Of a stretch of 34,554 bases of DNA, positions 17,732 to 25,916 are shown piece after piece (the stretch's first letter is position 1; every line of letters begins with the position of its first letter). The translations under genes were made by a program, and so were the position numbers. The stretch is taken from the NCBI GenBank assembly GCA_019116585.1, contig DXBJ01000004.1, positions 1-34,554 on the forward strand, written 5' to 3'. A model generated the notes under the pieces. It was given only the letters and a program-made list of their open reading frames with translations. It searched no databases and was not told the DNA's origin. The stretch is from Candidatus Faecalibacterium gallistercoris. Lineage in GTDB: Bacteria; Bacillota; Clostridia; Oscillospirales; Ruminococcaceae.

Positions 17732-18085
17732 TCACGGCGCGGTCACAAAGTCCTCCCGCATGGGGGTGAAGATGTCCAGCAGGACCCCCGCCTCCAGGCA
17801 GGTGCAGCCGTGGACCACGCCGTCCTCCTTCAGCATGGTGTCGCCCGCCCGGACGGTCCGGGTCTCGTCCCCGATGGTGAAGGCGAACGCTCCCGACACC
17901 ACATAGGTGATCTGGGTATGGGGGTGGCTGTGCAGGGCCCCCACCGCTCCTTGTTCAAAGGTATTTTCCACGCACATCAGGCCGTCGGTGTAGGCCAGGA
18001 TGCGCCGGGTGACGCCGGGGCCGCCGCTCTGGGGCAGGGTCTCCTGGTGGGGGACCCAGCGCTGTTTCTTTTCGGTCTGTTTCAT
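17732..18085 (-). CDS. KdgF-like cupin domain protein
   Basis: A 117-residue single cupin. The metal-binding motif HSHPHTQITYVVSG (near residue 50-63) is followed by a second motif with His in GVVHG and the tail LLDIFTPMREDF. This ending and the HSHPHxQ motif resemble KdgF, which linearises unsaturated uronates in pectin or alginate breakdown. The ATG at 18085 was chosen for AAAGGAG; the longer frame has no ribosome site. The neighbouring TRAP transporter could import a uronate, but no other uronate genes are present, so the role is a guess from family and context. Confidence 0.78.
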   Translation of the reverse strand: MKQTEKKQRWVPHQETLPQSGGPGVTRRILAYTDGLMCVENTFEQGAVGALHSHPHTQITYVVSGAFAFTIGDETRTVRAGDTMLKEDGVVHGCTCLEAGVLLDIFTPMREDFVTAP

Positions 18086-18148
18086 GGGTCGCGCTCCTTT
18101 CCCGGGCAGCGCGGAACGCCTTGGCCGGCTCCCGCTCTGCCCCAAAAG

Positions 18149-18174
18149 GGCGCGGACGGTGGCCCGTCCGCGCC
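18149..18174 (-). terminator. Terminator of the TRAP operon
   Basis: GGCGCGGACGG (18149-18159) pairs perfectly with CCGTCCGCGCC (18164-18174) around a 4-base loop. On the minus strand CTTTTGGGG follows. It lies 40 bases after the dctM stop. Confidence 0.75.
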
Positions 18175-18213
18175 TGAAGTACAGAGTGATTCAACTGCAG
18201 GGGCTGGCTGCGA

Positions 18214-19539
18214 TCAGCCAAACCATGCCGGGGTGACCTGCGGGACATAGCCAAAGAGCTTGGGGATGAACAGGCTGATGTCGGGGATGAAGGTGATGAG
18301 CAGCAGGGCTGCCACCATGCACAGATAGAAGGGCATGGTCGACTTGACGATGGAGCCCATGGGCCGCTTGGCCACGGCTGCGCCGATGAACAGGACCGAG
18401 CCGACCGGCGGCGTCAGCAGGCCGATGCCGCAGTTCAGCATGACGATGATGCCAAACTGGATGGGGTCGATGCCGATCGAGGTGGCAATGGGCAGCAGGA
18501 TGGGGGTGGCGATCAGGATGATGGGCGCCATATCCATGATGCAGCCCAGGAACAGCAGGATCAGGTTGATGAGCAGGGCCAGCAGGATCGGGTTGTCGGT
18601 CACGCTGGTGATGGCGTTGGCCGCCAGATCCGGCACGTGCAGGGCGGTCATGCAGTAGCCGAACACGTTGGAGGTGGCGATCAGGATCAAGACGATGGAC
18701 AGGGTGTGGACCGCGCTGTCCAGCTCTTTCCATACGCCCTTCAGGTCCAGGCCCTTGTAGACGAACAGGGCGACGAACAGGGAGTAGAACACGGCGATGG
18801 CGGCGGACTCGGTGGCGGTGAACCAGCCGGCGGCCACGCCCACCACAACGATGATGATCGCGCCGGCCGCCCAGATGGACTGGCCCAGCTGGTGGATCAG
18901 GTTCTTGATGCTGAACTTATCGCCGCGGGGGTAGTTGTTTTTGACGGACAGGATGTAGACGCCCACCATCAGGCTGACGGCCAGGACGCCGCCGGGGAGG
19001 TAGCCAGCCAGGAACAGGCTGCCCACCGAGATGCCGCCGGCGGTGGTGGCGTAGATGACCATGTTGTGGCTGGGAGGCACCAGGATGCCCTCCACCGAAG
19101 AGGTGATGGTGATGGCGGTGGAAAAGTCGGCGTCGTAGCCCTGGTCCACCATCATGGGGATCAGGATGGCGCCCAGGGAGGCGGTGTCGGCCGCCGCCGA
19201 GCCCGAGATGCCGCCAAAGAAGTACGAGTCAAGGACGTTGACCATGCCCAGGCCGCCGCGCATCCAGCCGACGCAGGCATTGGCCAGCGCCACCAGCTTG
19301 TCGGACAGGCCGCCCGAGCCCATCAGCATGCCCATGGTGATGAAGAAGGGCACCGCCATCAGGCTGTACGAGCTGATGCCCTTGACCATCTGCTGGCAGA
19401 CGGTGGCCAGGCTCAGCCCCTGGTACATCAGGCAGAAGATCGAGGACAGCGCCACCGAATAGGCGATCGGGAAGCGCAGCAGGATCATGACCAGGAACGA
19501 GACCAAAAGGATCGCAATAGCGGGTACGTTGACTGCCAT
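18214..19539 (-). CDS. dctM: TRAP transporter large permease subunit (DctM)
   Basis: A 441-residue, about 12-segment membrane protein of the DctM/SiaM large subunit family, which drives Na+-coupled import. Recognisable parts are the N-terminal FPIAYSVALSS, PFFITMGMLMG, the FFGGISGSAAADTASLGAI motif (near residue 108), the SSVEGILVPPSHNMVIYA motif (near 148), and GLLTPPVGSVLFIGAAV near 365. Its start is 1 base from the DctQ stop, so the two are translationally linked. Substrate specificity resides in the binding protein. Confidence 0.94.
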   Translation of the reverse strand: MAVNVPAIAILLVSFLVMILLRFPIAYSVALSSIFCLMYQGLSLATVCQQMVKGISSYSLMAVPFFITMGMLMGSGGLSDKLVALANACVGWMRGGLGMVNVLDSYFFGGISGSAAADTASLGAILIPMMVDQGYDADFSTAITITSSVEGILVPPSHNMVIYATTAGGISVGSLFLAGYLPGGVLAVSLMVGVYILSVKNNYPRGDKFSIKNLIHQLGQSIWAAGAIIIVVVGVAAGWFTATESAAIAVFYSLFVALFVYKGLDLKGVWKELDSAVHTLSIVLILIATSNVFGYCMTALHVPDLAANAITSVTDNPILLALLINLILLFLGCIMDMAPIILIATPILLPIATSIGIDPIQFGIIVMLNCGIGLLTPPVGSVLFIGAAVAKRPMGSIVKSTMPFYLCMVAALLLITFIPDISLFIPKLFGYVPQVTPAWFG

Positions 19540-19540
19540 A

Positions 19541-20062
19541 TCACACTTCCTCCTTCAAGCAGATGCCGCGGATCTCCTCGTAGATGCACTCCAGCTCAAA
19601 GACGATCATCGCAATGCCGGCCAGCGGCACCGGGAAGTACATCCAGAAACGGGATACGTTGGGCATCGAAACATAGGTGCCCCGGGCGCCGATGGTGGTG
19701 GCGTACTGCAGGCCGATCACCAGCATCACCACGCCCAGCGCCAGGACGGCCACGTCGGACAGGATGTTCAGGAAGTGGAGCATCGGCTTGGGGATGTAGC
19801 GGTCGAACGCATCCATCCGGATGTGCTCCTTGTGGCGGATGGCGATGGCCGCCGACAAAACGGCCATGTAGCTCATCAGGGTCAGGACGACCTCCTCGGT
19901 CCAGGAGGGCGAGGTGATGAACGGGATATAGCGGCCCAGCACCGAATAGCCAGTGATGCAGATATCCGCGATCAGCAGCAGCTTGCAGATGGTCATGACG
20001 ATCTTGTCCGTCATGTCATAAATGGGGCGGAGCTTGTCCATTGCCGCGAAGAATTGTTTCAT
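19541..20062 (-). CDS. dctQ: TRAP transporter small permease subunit (DctQ)
   Basis: About 173 residues with four hydrophobic segments, of the DctQ family. The characteristic region WTEEVVLTLMSYMAVLSAAIAI is split here around residue 63, followed by KEHIRMDAF, a conserved DctQ motif. I chose the ATG at 20062, which has a GGGGGA site 7 bases upstream; a start 21 bases earlier lacks one. It works with DctM and DctP. Confidence 0.9.
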   Translation of the reverse strand: MKQFFAAMDKLRPIYDMTDKIVMTICKLLLIADICITGYSVLGRYIPFITSPSWTEEVVLTLMSYMAVLSAAIAIRHKEHIRMDAFDRYIPKPMLHFLNILSDVAVLALGVVMLVIGLQYATTIGARGTYVSMPNVSRFWMYFPVPLAGIAMIVFELECIYEEIRGICLKEEV

Positions 20063-20090
20063 CAGGATTCCCCCTTCTATCAAAATATGC

Positions 20091-20114
20091 GGGGCGGCAT
20101 GTTCGGGCCGCCCC
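20091..20114 (-). terminator. Stem-loop between dctP and dctQ
   Basis: GGGGCGGC (20091-20098) and GCCGCCCC (20107-20114) form a stem in the 80-base gap between dctP and dctQ, followed by ATATTTTG on the minus strand. It probably gives partial termination or protects the dctP message, making binding protein in excess over permease. Confidence 0.6.
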
Positions 20115-20142
20115 GCCCACGTTATTTTGATGCAGGCTCCTG

Positions 20143-21219
20143 TCAGGCCATGTCAACCAGCTGCTGATACAGGTCCTCCAGGCCGGCGGTGTTGTCGGTG
20201 ATGACCTGGGCGCAGGCGGCCTGCCACTCGCTCTTGTCGGGCACGTCCACCACGTTGCAGCCCTCGGCCTTCAGCTCTTCCAGCACGCGGTTCTCCTCGT
20301 CCTCCGACAGGCTGGCGTTGAACTCCTGGGACAGGCGGCCGGCTTCCATCACGGCCTCCTGCTGGCTGGCGGTCAGCTTGCCCCAGGCGTTGTTGGTGAT
20401 GACCACCTGGATCGCGCCCAGGGTGTGGCCGTCCAGGATCAGGTTGTTGGCCACTTCGGGGAAGGCGTTGGACGCATAGTTGGCGATGGGCTGCTCGGCG
20501 CCGTCCACCACGCCGGTCTGCAGCGCGGAGTACAGCTCGTTGAAGGAGACGACGGTGGGGATGGCGCCCAGGCCCTCGACCAGGCCGTTCATGACGGGGT
20601 CGTTGGACACGCGCAGCTTCATGCCCGCCAGGTCGCCGATGCCCGAGACGGGGTCGACGGTGAAGAAGTGGCGGAAGCCCTCCTCGCCGTAGAAGATGCC
20701 GCGGACAGGCAGGCCCAGCTCCTGGGGCTCGTTCAGGAAATCGGGGGCCAGGTCGCTGTTGGCAAAGTTCCACCAGTGCTCACGGCTGACGAAGGTGTAG
20801 GGCAGGCTGAGCAGCATGGACTTCTGGCAGCCGTAGCTGGTCAGGGCAAAGGCCGAGATGCGGGACAGGTCGATGGTGTCGCCGCCGGCCAGGATGTTGT
20901 CCAGGACATCGTTCTCCGAGCCCAGCACGCCCGAGGCCTGCAGGTCGATGGTGATGGAGCCGCCGGACAGGGACTCTACCTGCTCTTTGAAGTAGGAAGC
21001 GGTCTGGCCGACGATGGTGTCCAGAGGGTTGACCTCCGCATAGACCAGGGTCACGGCGGGGTCGGCCGAAGCGTCGCCGGAAGCGGCGCCGCCGGCCGCG
21101 CTGGAGGCGGTGCCGGCTGCGGTGCTGCTGCTGGAGCCGCCGCCGCAGGCGGTCAGGACGCCGGCTGCGCCAAGCGCTGCGGATGCTGCCAGAAACGAAC
21201 GACGGGAAATCATCTTCAT
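20143..21219 (-). CDS. dctP: TRAP transporter substrate-binding lipoprotein (DctP)
   Basis: A 358-residue extracytoplasmic solute receptor. The signal peptide MKMISRRSFLAASAALGAAG has both a twin-Arg-like RR and a lipobox ending LTAC (Cys near residue 25). A Gly/Ser/Ala-rich linker follows to ~50, then the DctP fold. The conserved Arg that binds the substrate carboxylate is probably in GMKLRVSND near residue 195. AAGGAGG precedes the start. It is first in the dctPQM operon. The substrate is an organic acid; a sugar acid is suggested only by the nearby KdgF-like cupin. Confidence 0.93.
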   Translation of the reverse strand: MKMISRRSFLAASAALGAAGVLTACGGGSSSSTAAGTASSAAGGAASGDASADPAVTLVYAEVNPLDTIVGQTASYFKEQVESLSGGSITIDLQASGVLGSENDVLDNILAGGDTIDLSRISAFALTSYGCQKSMLLSLPYTFVSREHWWNFANSDLAPDFLNEPQELGLPVRGIFYGEEGFRHFFTVDPVSGIGDLAGMKLRVSNDPVMNGLVEGLGAIPTVVSFNELYSALQTGVVDGAEQPIANYASNAFPEVANNLILDGHTLGAIQVVITNNAWGKLTASQQEAVMEAGRLSQEFNASLSEDEENRVLEELKAEGCNVVDVPDKSEWQAACAQVITDNTAGLEDLYQQLVDMA

Positions 21220-21308
21220 AAGTAGTGTCCTCCTTAACGTTTTCCTCTTTCTTGCACGGGCGGCCGCGGTGCCGCCGCTGGTTCCTGTTTAGTAATATAT
21301 CACATTTC

Positions 21309-21340
21309 GTTGTGCAAAACTATTGGTTTTTTCACACAAC
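21309..21340. promoter_or_regulatory. Inverted repeat in the TRAP operon promoter region
   Basis: GTTGTG (21309-21314) and CACAAC (21335-21340) flank AAAAC/GTTTT inner arms, in an AT-rich stretch 90-120 bases before dctP. A TATATT-like -10 for dctP is near 21296. It is a plausible operator for a transporter regulator; no candidate regulator is adjacent. Confidence 0.4.
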
Positions 21341-21386
21341 TTTGCCTCAATTTTTTGTATACATAACCAATAACCACCGCCAGAGC

Positions 21387-21415
21387 TTGCAAAAAATTGC
21401 ATTTTGCCATATAGT
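21387..21415 (+). promoter_or_regulatory. Promoter of the YcxB-like gene
   Basis: TTGCAA (21387-21392), 17 bases, TATAGT (21410-21415), about 60 bases before the start at 21479. Confidence 0.6.
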
Positions 21416-21478
21416 TGAGGAAAGATATTTTTGCCGCCTGTCCCGGCCTGCCGGGCCGCGGCCCCAAGGAGCAGGACC

Positions 21479-22021
21479 ATGAAACAGCTTTCCATCTACG
21501 TGCCCGTCCAGATCCGGGCGGCCGACTTCCGCAGCTTTGCCCTTTTCGACACCTTCCGGCACAAGGGGCTGTGGCGGCGGCCGGCCCTTTTCCTCGCCAT
21601 CATGGGGGTGTCGGCCATCCTGTGCTACTCCCGCTACCCCCAGGAAGGCGCCCTGCTGCTGGGCACCATCCTGGCGGTGCTGGGGCTGGCCCTGCCCCTG
21701 ATCTGGTACCTGAGCTACGAGCACAGCATCCGCACCCAGTCCAAAAAGATGGGCCTGCTGAAGGGCCCCCGCCGGGCCTACACCCTCATCTTCCAGGACG
21801 ACGGCATCCAGGTCAGCCCCGACCAGGGCAAGACCTTCACCCCCCTGAGCTGGGACCAGGTGACCGGCGTCTACCGGCGCAGCGGCATCACTTACCTCTA
21901 TGTGGGGGACCATGCCTACCTGCTGCCCCACAGCCAGGCCCGGGAAGGGGCCGGCCCCCTCTGGGACATGATGAAACGCTGCCTGCCGGCCGGCAAACTG
22001 CACGACCTGAACCCATCGTAA
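21479..22021 (+). CDS. YcxB-like membrane protein
   Basis: A 180-residue protein. Two adjacent hydrophobic segments near residues 38-55 and 58-78 are followed by a cytosolic beta-rich C-terminal domain with the pattern YTLIFQDDGIQVSP and LSWDQVTGVYRRSG, resembling the YcxB-like/YcxB C-terminal domain of small Firmicute proteins of unknown function. An AAGGAG site sets the start. It is probably co-transcribed with the small gene 39 bases downstream. Confidence 0.72.
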   Translation: MKQLSIYVPVQIRAADFRSFALFDTFRHKGLWRRPALFLAIMGVSAILCYSRYPQEGALLLGTILAVLGLALPLIWYLSYEHSIRTQSKKMGLLKGPRRAYTLIFQDDGIQVSPDQGKTFTPLSWDQVTGVYRRSGITYLYVGDHAYLLPHSQAREGAGPLWDMMKRCLPAGKLHDLNPS

Positions 22022-22060
22022 CCACCGCGCCCCATCCGGCGCCCGAAAGGAGTGTCCGCT

Positions 22061-22291
22061 ATGCTGCCCATGTTCCGCAAGTCCTTCTGGGTCCCCTACC
22101 CGGAGGGCGACGTCTACCCCACCGTGTCCAAAGCCCGGGAGGCCATCTCCCGCTACTGCGAGCAGAACGGCTGGTCCTGCTCCTTCCCCGGGGAGGACGA
22201 AGCCCTGATCGACGGCGCGCTCTATGAAGTCTACCGCGGCTACGAGACCGGGAGCCGCGGGAACTACGGCGTCAAGTGCCGGGCCAAGTAA
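22061..22291 (+). CDS. Small protein, possibly DUF4318
   Basis: A 76-residue soluble protein: MFRKSFWVPYPEGDVYP, a helix (AREAISRYCEQNGW), then a strand pair ending YEVYRGYETGSRG and GVKCRAK. The layout recalls DUF4318, short Firmicute proteins of unknown role, but I am not certain. It has a good AAAGGAG site 7 bases before the ATG, which supports it as a real gene. It is the last gene before a terminator shared with the opposite strand. Confidence 0.65.
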   Translation: MLPMFRKSFWVPYPEGDVYPTVSKAREAISRYCEQNGWSCSFPGEDEALIDGALYEVYRGYETGSRGNYGVKCRAK

Positions 22292-22318
22292 GCCGCCCTC
22301 GCCGGCCAGGCAGGGTGT

Positions 22319-22357
22319 AAAAAAGTCCCGTCCAACCGACATGCGGGTGGACGGGAC
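22319..22357 (-). terminator. Intrinsic terminator, second copy of the conserved hairpin cassette
   Basis: On the minus strand GTCCCGTCCA (22348-22357) pairs with TGGACGGGAC (22325-22334), followed by six T (22319-22324). It terminates the mutase gene. Stem, T-run and much of the loop match 8162-8202. Confidence 0.8.
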
Positions 22358-22451
22358 TTGTATGTTTTACGGATGGTTCACGCCCCGGGGGCCTCGCGGC
22401 GCATGGCCTGCAGGCCGATCCAATTTGATCCGATCGCGGCAGGCCGTTTGT

Positions 22452-23380
22452 TTATGCGTGCATCATTTCAGCGGCGGCCTGGGCCATGCGCTCGTTTACC
22501 GCATCCGCCTCGGCCTCGCTCTTGCCCACGGCCGAGAGGTACACCTTGATCTTGGGCTCGGTGCCGGAGGGGCGCACCATGAACTTGGCGCCGCCTGCCA
22601 GGCGGTATTCCAGCACATCCGCGGCGGGCAGGCCGGTGCCGCCGGCGCTGTAGTCCACCACCGACTCCACCGCCAGCCCGGCGATGGAGGCCGGGGGCGC
22701 CTTGCGCAGGCCGGCCATCAGGGACTGCATCACCGTCATGCCGGCAGCCCCCTCAAAGGAGAAGCTGCACAGGGCGTTGCGGTACCAGCCGTATTCGTCG
22801 TACAGGGCGTTGATGGCGTCCAGCAGGCTCATACCCTTGCCGGCGTAATAGGCGGCGGCCTCGCAGGCCAGCATCACGGCGTTGACCGCGTCCTTGTCCC
22901 GGACGTGGGCGCCGGACAGGTAGCCGTAGCTCTCCTCAAAGCCAAAGATGTAGCGGTCCTTCTGGCCGGCGGCCTCCAGCAGGCCGATCTGCTCGCCGAT
23001 GAACTTGAAGCCGGTCAGGGTGCGCCGCAGCTCCACGCCGTACTTCGCGCACACGGGGGTGGCCATGTCGGTGGAGACGATGGTGGTCACCGCCACGGGG
23101 TCCTTGGGCATATCCCCCGTTTGCAGGCGGGTGCGGCAGATGTAGTCCAGCAGCAGCACGCCCATCTCGTTGCCGGTGATCAGGCGGTGTACAGGTTCAT
23201 CCGGTTGGTGCCGGCGCCGATGACGCCCCGCAGGCCCCCGGTGCCAAAGGCCAGGTCACGGTAAAAGCGGTCGGTCACCGCATCCGGGTCGCTGCGGACT
23301 GCCTCCAGCTCGGCGGCAAGGTCGGGGTCCTCCACCGCGCGGGCCAGCCAGAGGTCGAGAGTGGACTGATACTGCATCAT
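22452..23380 (-). pseudogene. Phosphoglucomutase/phosphomannomutase with internal deletion
   Basis: The N-terminal ~66 residues (23180-23380) have the family start (FYRDLAFGTGGLRGVIGAGTNRMN). They then stop at TGA where the frame changes. The C-terminal ~240 residues resume directly as ITGNEMGVLLLDYICR and include the sugar loop GFEESYG and the phosphate loop RPSGTEPK. The whole catalytic middle (phosphoserine loop and DxDxDR metal site, roughly 260 residues of the usual ~570) is missing. It would have interconverted mannose 1-phosphate or glucose 1-phosphate with the 6-phosphate, linking GH130 products to glycolysis. It starts 34 bases after the CE2-like esterase, in the same minus-strand operon. 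The product should be inactive. Confidence 0.85.
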
Positions 23381-23414
23381 GGTAGCTCATTTCAAAATGC
23401 CAGATTTTATACCA

Positions 23415-24533
23415 TTATAAGGGAAAACGCTGTTCCCCGGTCGACAGGATGCTGCGCAGCCGTTCGGTCAGGACCTGGGCGGCCTGACGGTGGCAGGCTG
23501 CGCCGGGATGCTGGCGCGCGCCCATGGTGTCCGGCGTGGCGGCGGGCAGGGCGAGGTAGCACATCCGGCTGTCCCCGCACTCGGCGGCGGCGCGGGCCAC
23601 GGCGGCCCGCAGCACTGCGCCCATCCGCCCTTCGCCCAGCATCCCGAAGGCCCACACGATCCAGGCATCCGGGTTGCGGGCCCGCACCTTTTTCAGCACG
23701 TCCACCGCGGTCTGCTCCAGTTCGGCCAGGTGTTCGGGCGTGGGGCGCTGGGCGTAGGTTTTGCCGGTGGCGGGGTCGGTCCAGGGCGGGTTGCCCATGG
23801 CGCCGTCGTCGTTGGTGCCCAGGTTCAGGATCACGGCGTCGGCCTTCCAGCTGTCAAAGCGGTAGGGCTGCTGCGCGCCCAGGGCCTCGTTATGGGGCCC
23901 GGCGGCCAGGCCGCAGACGGTGTCGTAGTAATCCATCACCCGGCGGCGGGGGTCGTTGTCCCAGCTGGACAGCAGGCCCCAGCCGCTCTGGCTCACGATC
24001 CGCCATTCGGCGTGGAGGGCGTCGGCGGTCATCCGGGCATAGTGGTTGACCGCGCTGAAGAACGGGGCGATCCAGTCCTCTTCACACACTGCGCCGAGGG
24101 CCCCCTCCCCGCTGGTGATGCTGTTGCCCACGAACTCCAGACGGCAGGCCGGCTCCGGCAGGGGCAGAAAATCGCCCCCCTCAAAGGCCAGCGCCTCGAT
24201 CAGCAAAAAGTGGTCCGGGTCGTCGTGCATGGCCTGCACGTCCTTCAGCACCCGGACGTGCTTGGGCACCCCGGAGGTCATGCCCCGGAACAGGGTGACC
24301 CGGCTCCGCCCCGGCTGCACCGGGAAGCGGGCGATCCACGCGCCGTTCAGCTCGACGCTGATCCACGGCTCGTATAAGGTAAAGCCTGCCTCCAGGCAGA
24401 GGGCCAGCTCGCTGCCGGTGAACAGGCACTCGATCCCGGAAGCGGTGTAAAAACATGGGACGGGGCCCTGGCTCACCGGCTGGCGGCCCAGCAGCCGCAC
24501 GGCGGGCAGGGAACGGATCGGCGCAGTCGTCAT
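23415..24533 (-). CDS. CE2-like SGNH acetylesterase (acetyl-mannan esterase candidate)
   Basis: A 372-residue protein. The N-terminal beta-sandwich (~1-125) precedes an SGNH hydrolase domain, the CE2 arrangement. Block I GNSITSGEG carries the nucleophile Ser near residue 137, block III is LNLGTNDDG near 239, and the Asp/His region is near the C-terminus with His in RQHPGAACH. There is no signal peptide, so it acts on imported acetylated oligosaccharides. CE2 esterases of gut Clostridia act with partner esterases in mannan loci. It is divergent from the LacI gene across an AT-rich gap with repeated TAGCTTA motifs, and first in an operon with the broken mutase. It looks intact. Confidence 0.84.
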   Translation of the reverse strand: MTTAPIRSLPAVRLLGRQPVSQGPVPCFYTASGIECLFTGSELALCLEAGFTLYEPWISVELNGAWIARFPVQPGRSRVTLFRGMTSGVPKHVRVLKDVQAMHDDPDHFLLIEALAFEGGDFLPLPEPACRLEFVGNSITSGEGALGAVCEEDWIAPFFSAVNHYARMTADALHAEWRIVSQSGWGLLSSWDNDPRRRVMDYYDTVCGLAAGPHNEALGAQQPYRFDSWKADAVILNLGTNDDGAMGNPPWTDPATGKTYAQRPTPEHLAELEQTAVDVLKKVRARNPDAWIVWAFGMLGEGRMGAVLRAAVARAAAECGDSRMCYLALPAATPDTMGARQHPGAACHRQAAQVLTERLRSILSTGEQRFPL

Positions 24534-24579
24534 AAGAAGCCTCCCTATTTACCTAAAAAATCATAAAATTTACTTTGTG

Positions 24580-24605
24580 ATTATAGCTTATCATATTTAG
24601 CTTAG
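24580..24605. promoter_or_regulatory. Tandem candidate LacI operators in the CE2/LacI divergent region
   Basis: TTATAGCTTA (24581-24590) and TTTAGCTTAG (24596-24605) are tandem copies of a TTAGCTTA-like motif. A minus-strand TATAAT (24580-24585) for the esterase operon overlaps the first copy. A further related copy (TAACTAAGCT, 24697-24706) follows the LacI promoter. The same motif recurs at 25920-25951. Confidence 0.5.
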
Positions 24606-24661
24606 CGTTGCAATAGTTTTTTCCTAAATTCAAATCAAAACGCAAACAAATTTAACAGCCA

Positions 24662-24690
24662 TTGACGTTGCTGCCCAGTGCTGTTATACT
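24662..24690 (+). promoter_or_regulatory. LacI regulator promoter
   Basis: TTGACG (24662-24667), 17 bases, TATACT (24685-24690); near-consensus. TAACTAAGCT just downstream may allow autoregulation. Confidence 0.75.
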
Positions 24691-24790
24691 TTACTTTAAC
24701 TAAGCTCCGTGCGATGTTGCCTGAAAGTCCGCTGAGGCTTTGGCGTCAACCGTCTATTTTCAGGTGCAAACGACAGAAAAGAGGAATCTT

Positions 24791-25786
24791 ATGGCAAAGC
24801 GAGTGCGCATGGCGGATATTGCAGAGAAGTTGGGGATCAGCATCGTATCCGTCAGCAAAGGGCTGGCCGGCAAAGACGGCGTCAGCGAGGAAATGCGCGA
24901 AAAGATCCTGGAGACGGCCAAGGAAATGGGCTATCTCCCGCCGTCCAAATCCTCGGCGGCGCAGCGCAGCATAAACATCGGCATCCTGGTGGCCGACCGC
25001 CATTTTGGGGACAACACCTTCTACGCCAATCTCTACCGGTCGCTGGTCAGCCACTGCAACCGGCTGAAATACCAGTGCATGCTGGAGATCGTCATGCCCC
25101 ACGCGGAGGACGGCTGCGTCCTGCCGCTGATCCTGGCGGGGGGCAGCGTGGACGCGCTGGTGTTCATGGGCGAGTTCCACCGCAGCTACCTCGCCGCCAT
25201 GCTGAAAAACAACCTTCCCTTCGTCTTTTTGGATTTTTACGACGACGTCATCGCCGGGGACAGCGTCCAGAGCGACAACGTCAGCGGCAGCTTCCAGATC
25301 ACCGAGCACCTGCTGCAGACGGGCTGCCGCAAGATCGCCTTTGTGGGCAGCGTGCGGGCCACCAGCTCGATCATGGACCGGTACCTGGGCTACTGCCGGG
25401 CCCTGCTGCAGGCCGGCATCGAGCCCCGGGCCGACTGGCGGCTGGAGGACCGCGATGCCGACGGCAGCTGGATCCCCCTGTCCCTGCCCCGGGAGATGCC
25501 GGACGGCTTTGTGTGCAACTGCGACGAGGTAGCCTTCAACCTGGTGGAAAAGCTGAAAAAAGCCGGCTATCGCATCCCCCAGGACATCGCCGTGACCGGC
25601 TACGACGACCATCGTTTTTCCACCATCTGCACCCCCCAGCTGACCAGCTACCGGGTGGACGTGGACGGCATGGCCAACGCCGCCGTGAACCTGCTGGCCC
25701 GCAAACTGAACGGCAAGGCCGTGCCCGCGCCCATCACCCTGGTGCCCGGCACCATCGTCTACCGGGAATCCACGCGGGTTAAATAA
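24791..25786 (+). CDS. LacI-family transcriptional regulator of the mannan locus
   Basis: About 331 residues. The N-terminal helix-turn-helix reads MADIAEKLGISIVSVSKGLAG (split near residues 7-27), followed by the hinge helix and a periplasmic-binding-type effector domain from ~60 (NIGILVADRHFG) with the usual LacI motif VTGYDDHRFS near 270. The ATG at 24791 follows AAAGAGGAA; the longer frame upstream is non-coding. It sits between the divergent arms of the locus, with its own promoter and terminator, so it probably represses both arms and is released by a manno-oligosaccharide or sugar phosphate. The effector is inferred. Confidence 0.9.
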   Translation: MAKRVRMADIAEKLGISIVSVSKGLAGKDGVSEEMREKILETAKEMGYLPPSKSSAAQRSINIGILVADRHFGDNTFYANLYRSLVSHCNRLKYQCMLEIVMPHAEDGCVLPLILAGGSVDALVFMGEFHRSYLAAMLKNNLPFVFLDFYDDVIAGDSVQSDNVSGSFQITEHLLQTGCRKIAFVGSVRATSSIMDRYLGYCRALLQAGIEPRADWRLEDRDADGSWIPLSLPREMPDGFVCNCDEVAFNLVEKLKKAGYRIPQDIAVTGYDDHRFSTICTPQLTSYRVDVDGMANAAVNLLARKLNGKAVPAPITLVPGTIVYRESTRVK

Positions 25787-25813
25787 AATAAATAAAGTAA
25801 CTTTTCTTCGCTG

Positions 25814-25846
25814 AAATGCAGGCAAACCTTGGTTTTGCCTGCATTT
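25814..25846 (+). terminator. Terminator of the LacI gene
   Basis: AAATGCAGGCAAA (25814-25826) pairs perfectly with TTTGCCTGCATTT (25834-25846) and is followed by TTTG. It insulates the regulator from the catabolic operon. Confidence 0.9.
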
Positions 25847-25916
25847 TTTGTGCACACCGCATCCGAATGTTGCAGGATAACCAAAAATCAGGCTAAAGTA
25901 TAGGTAATTGCGCCAA

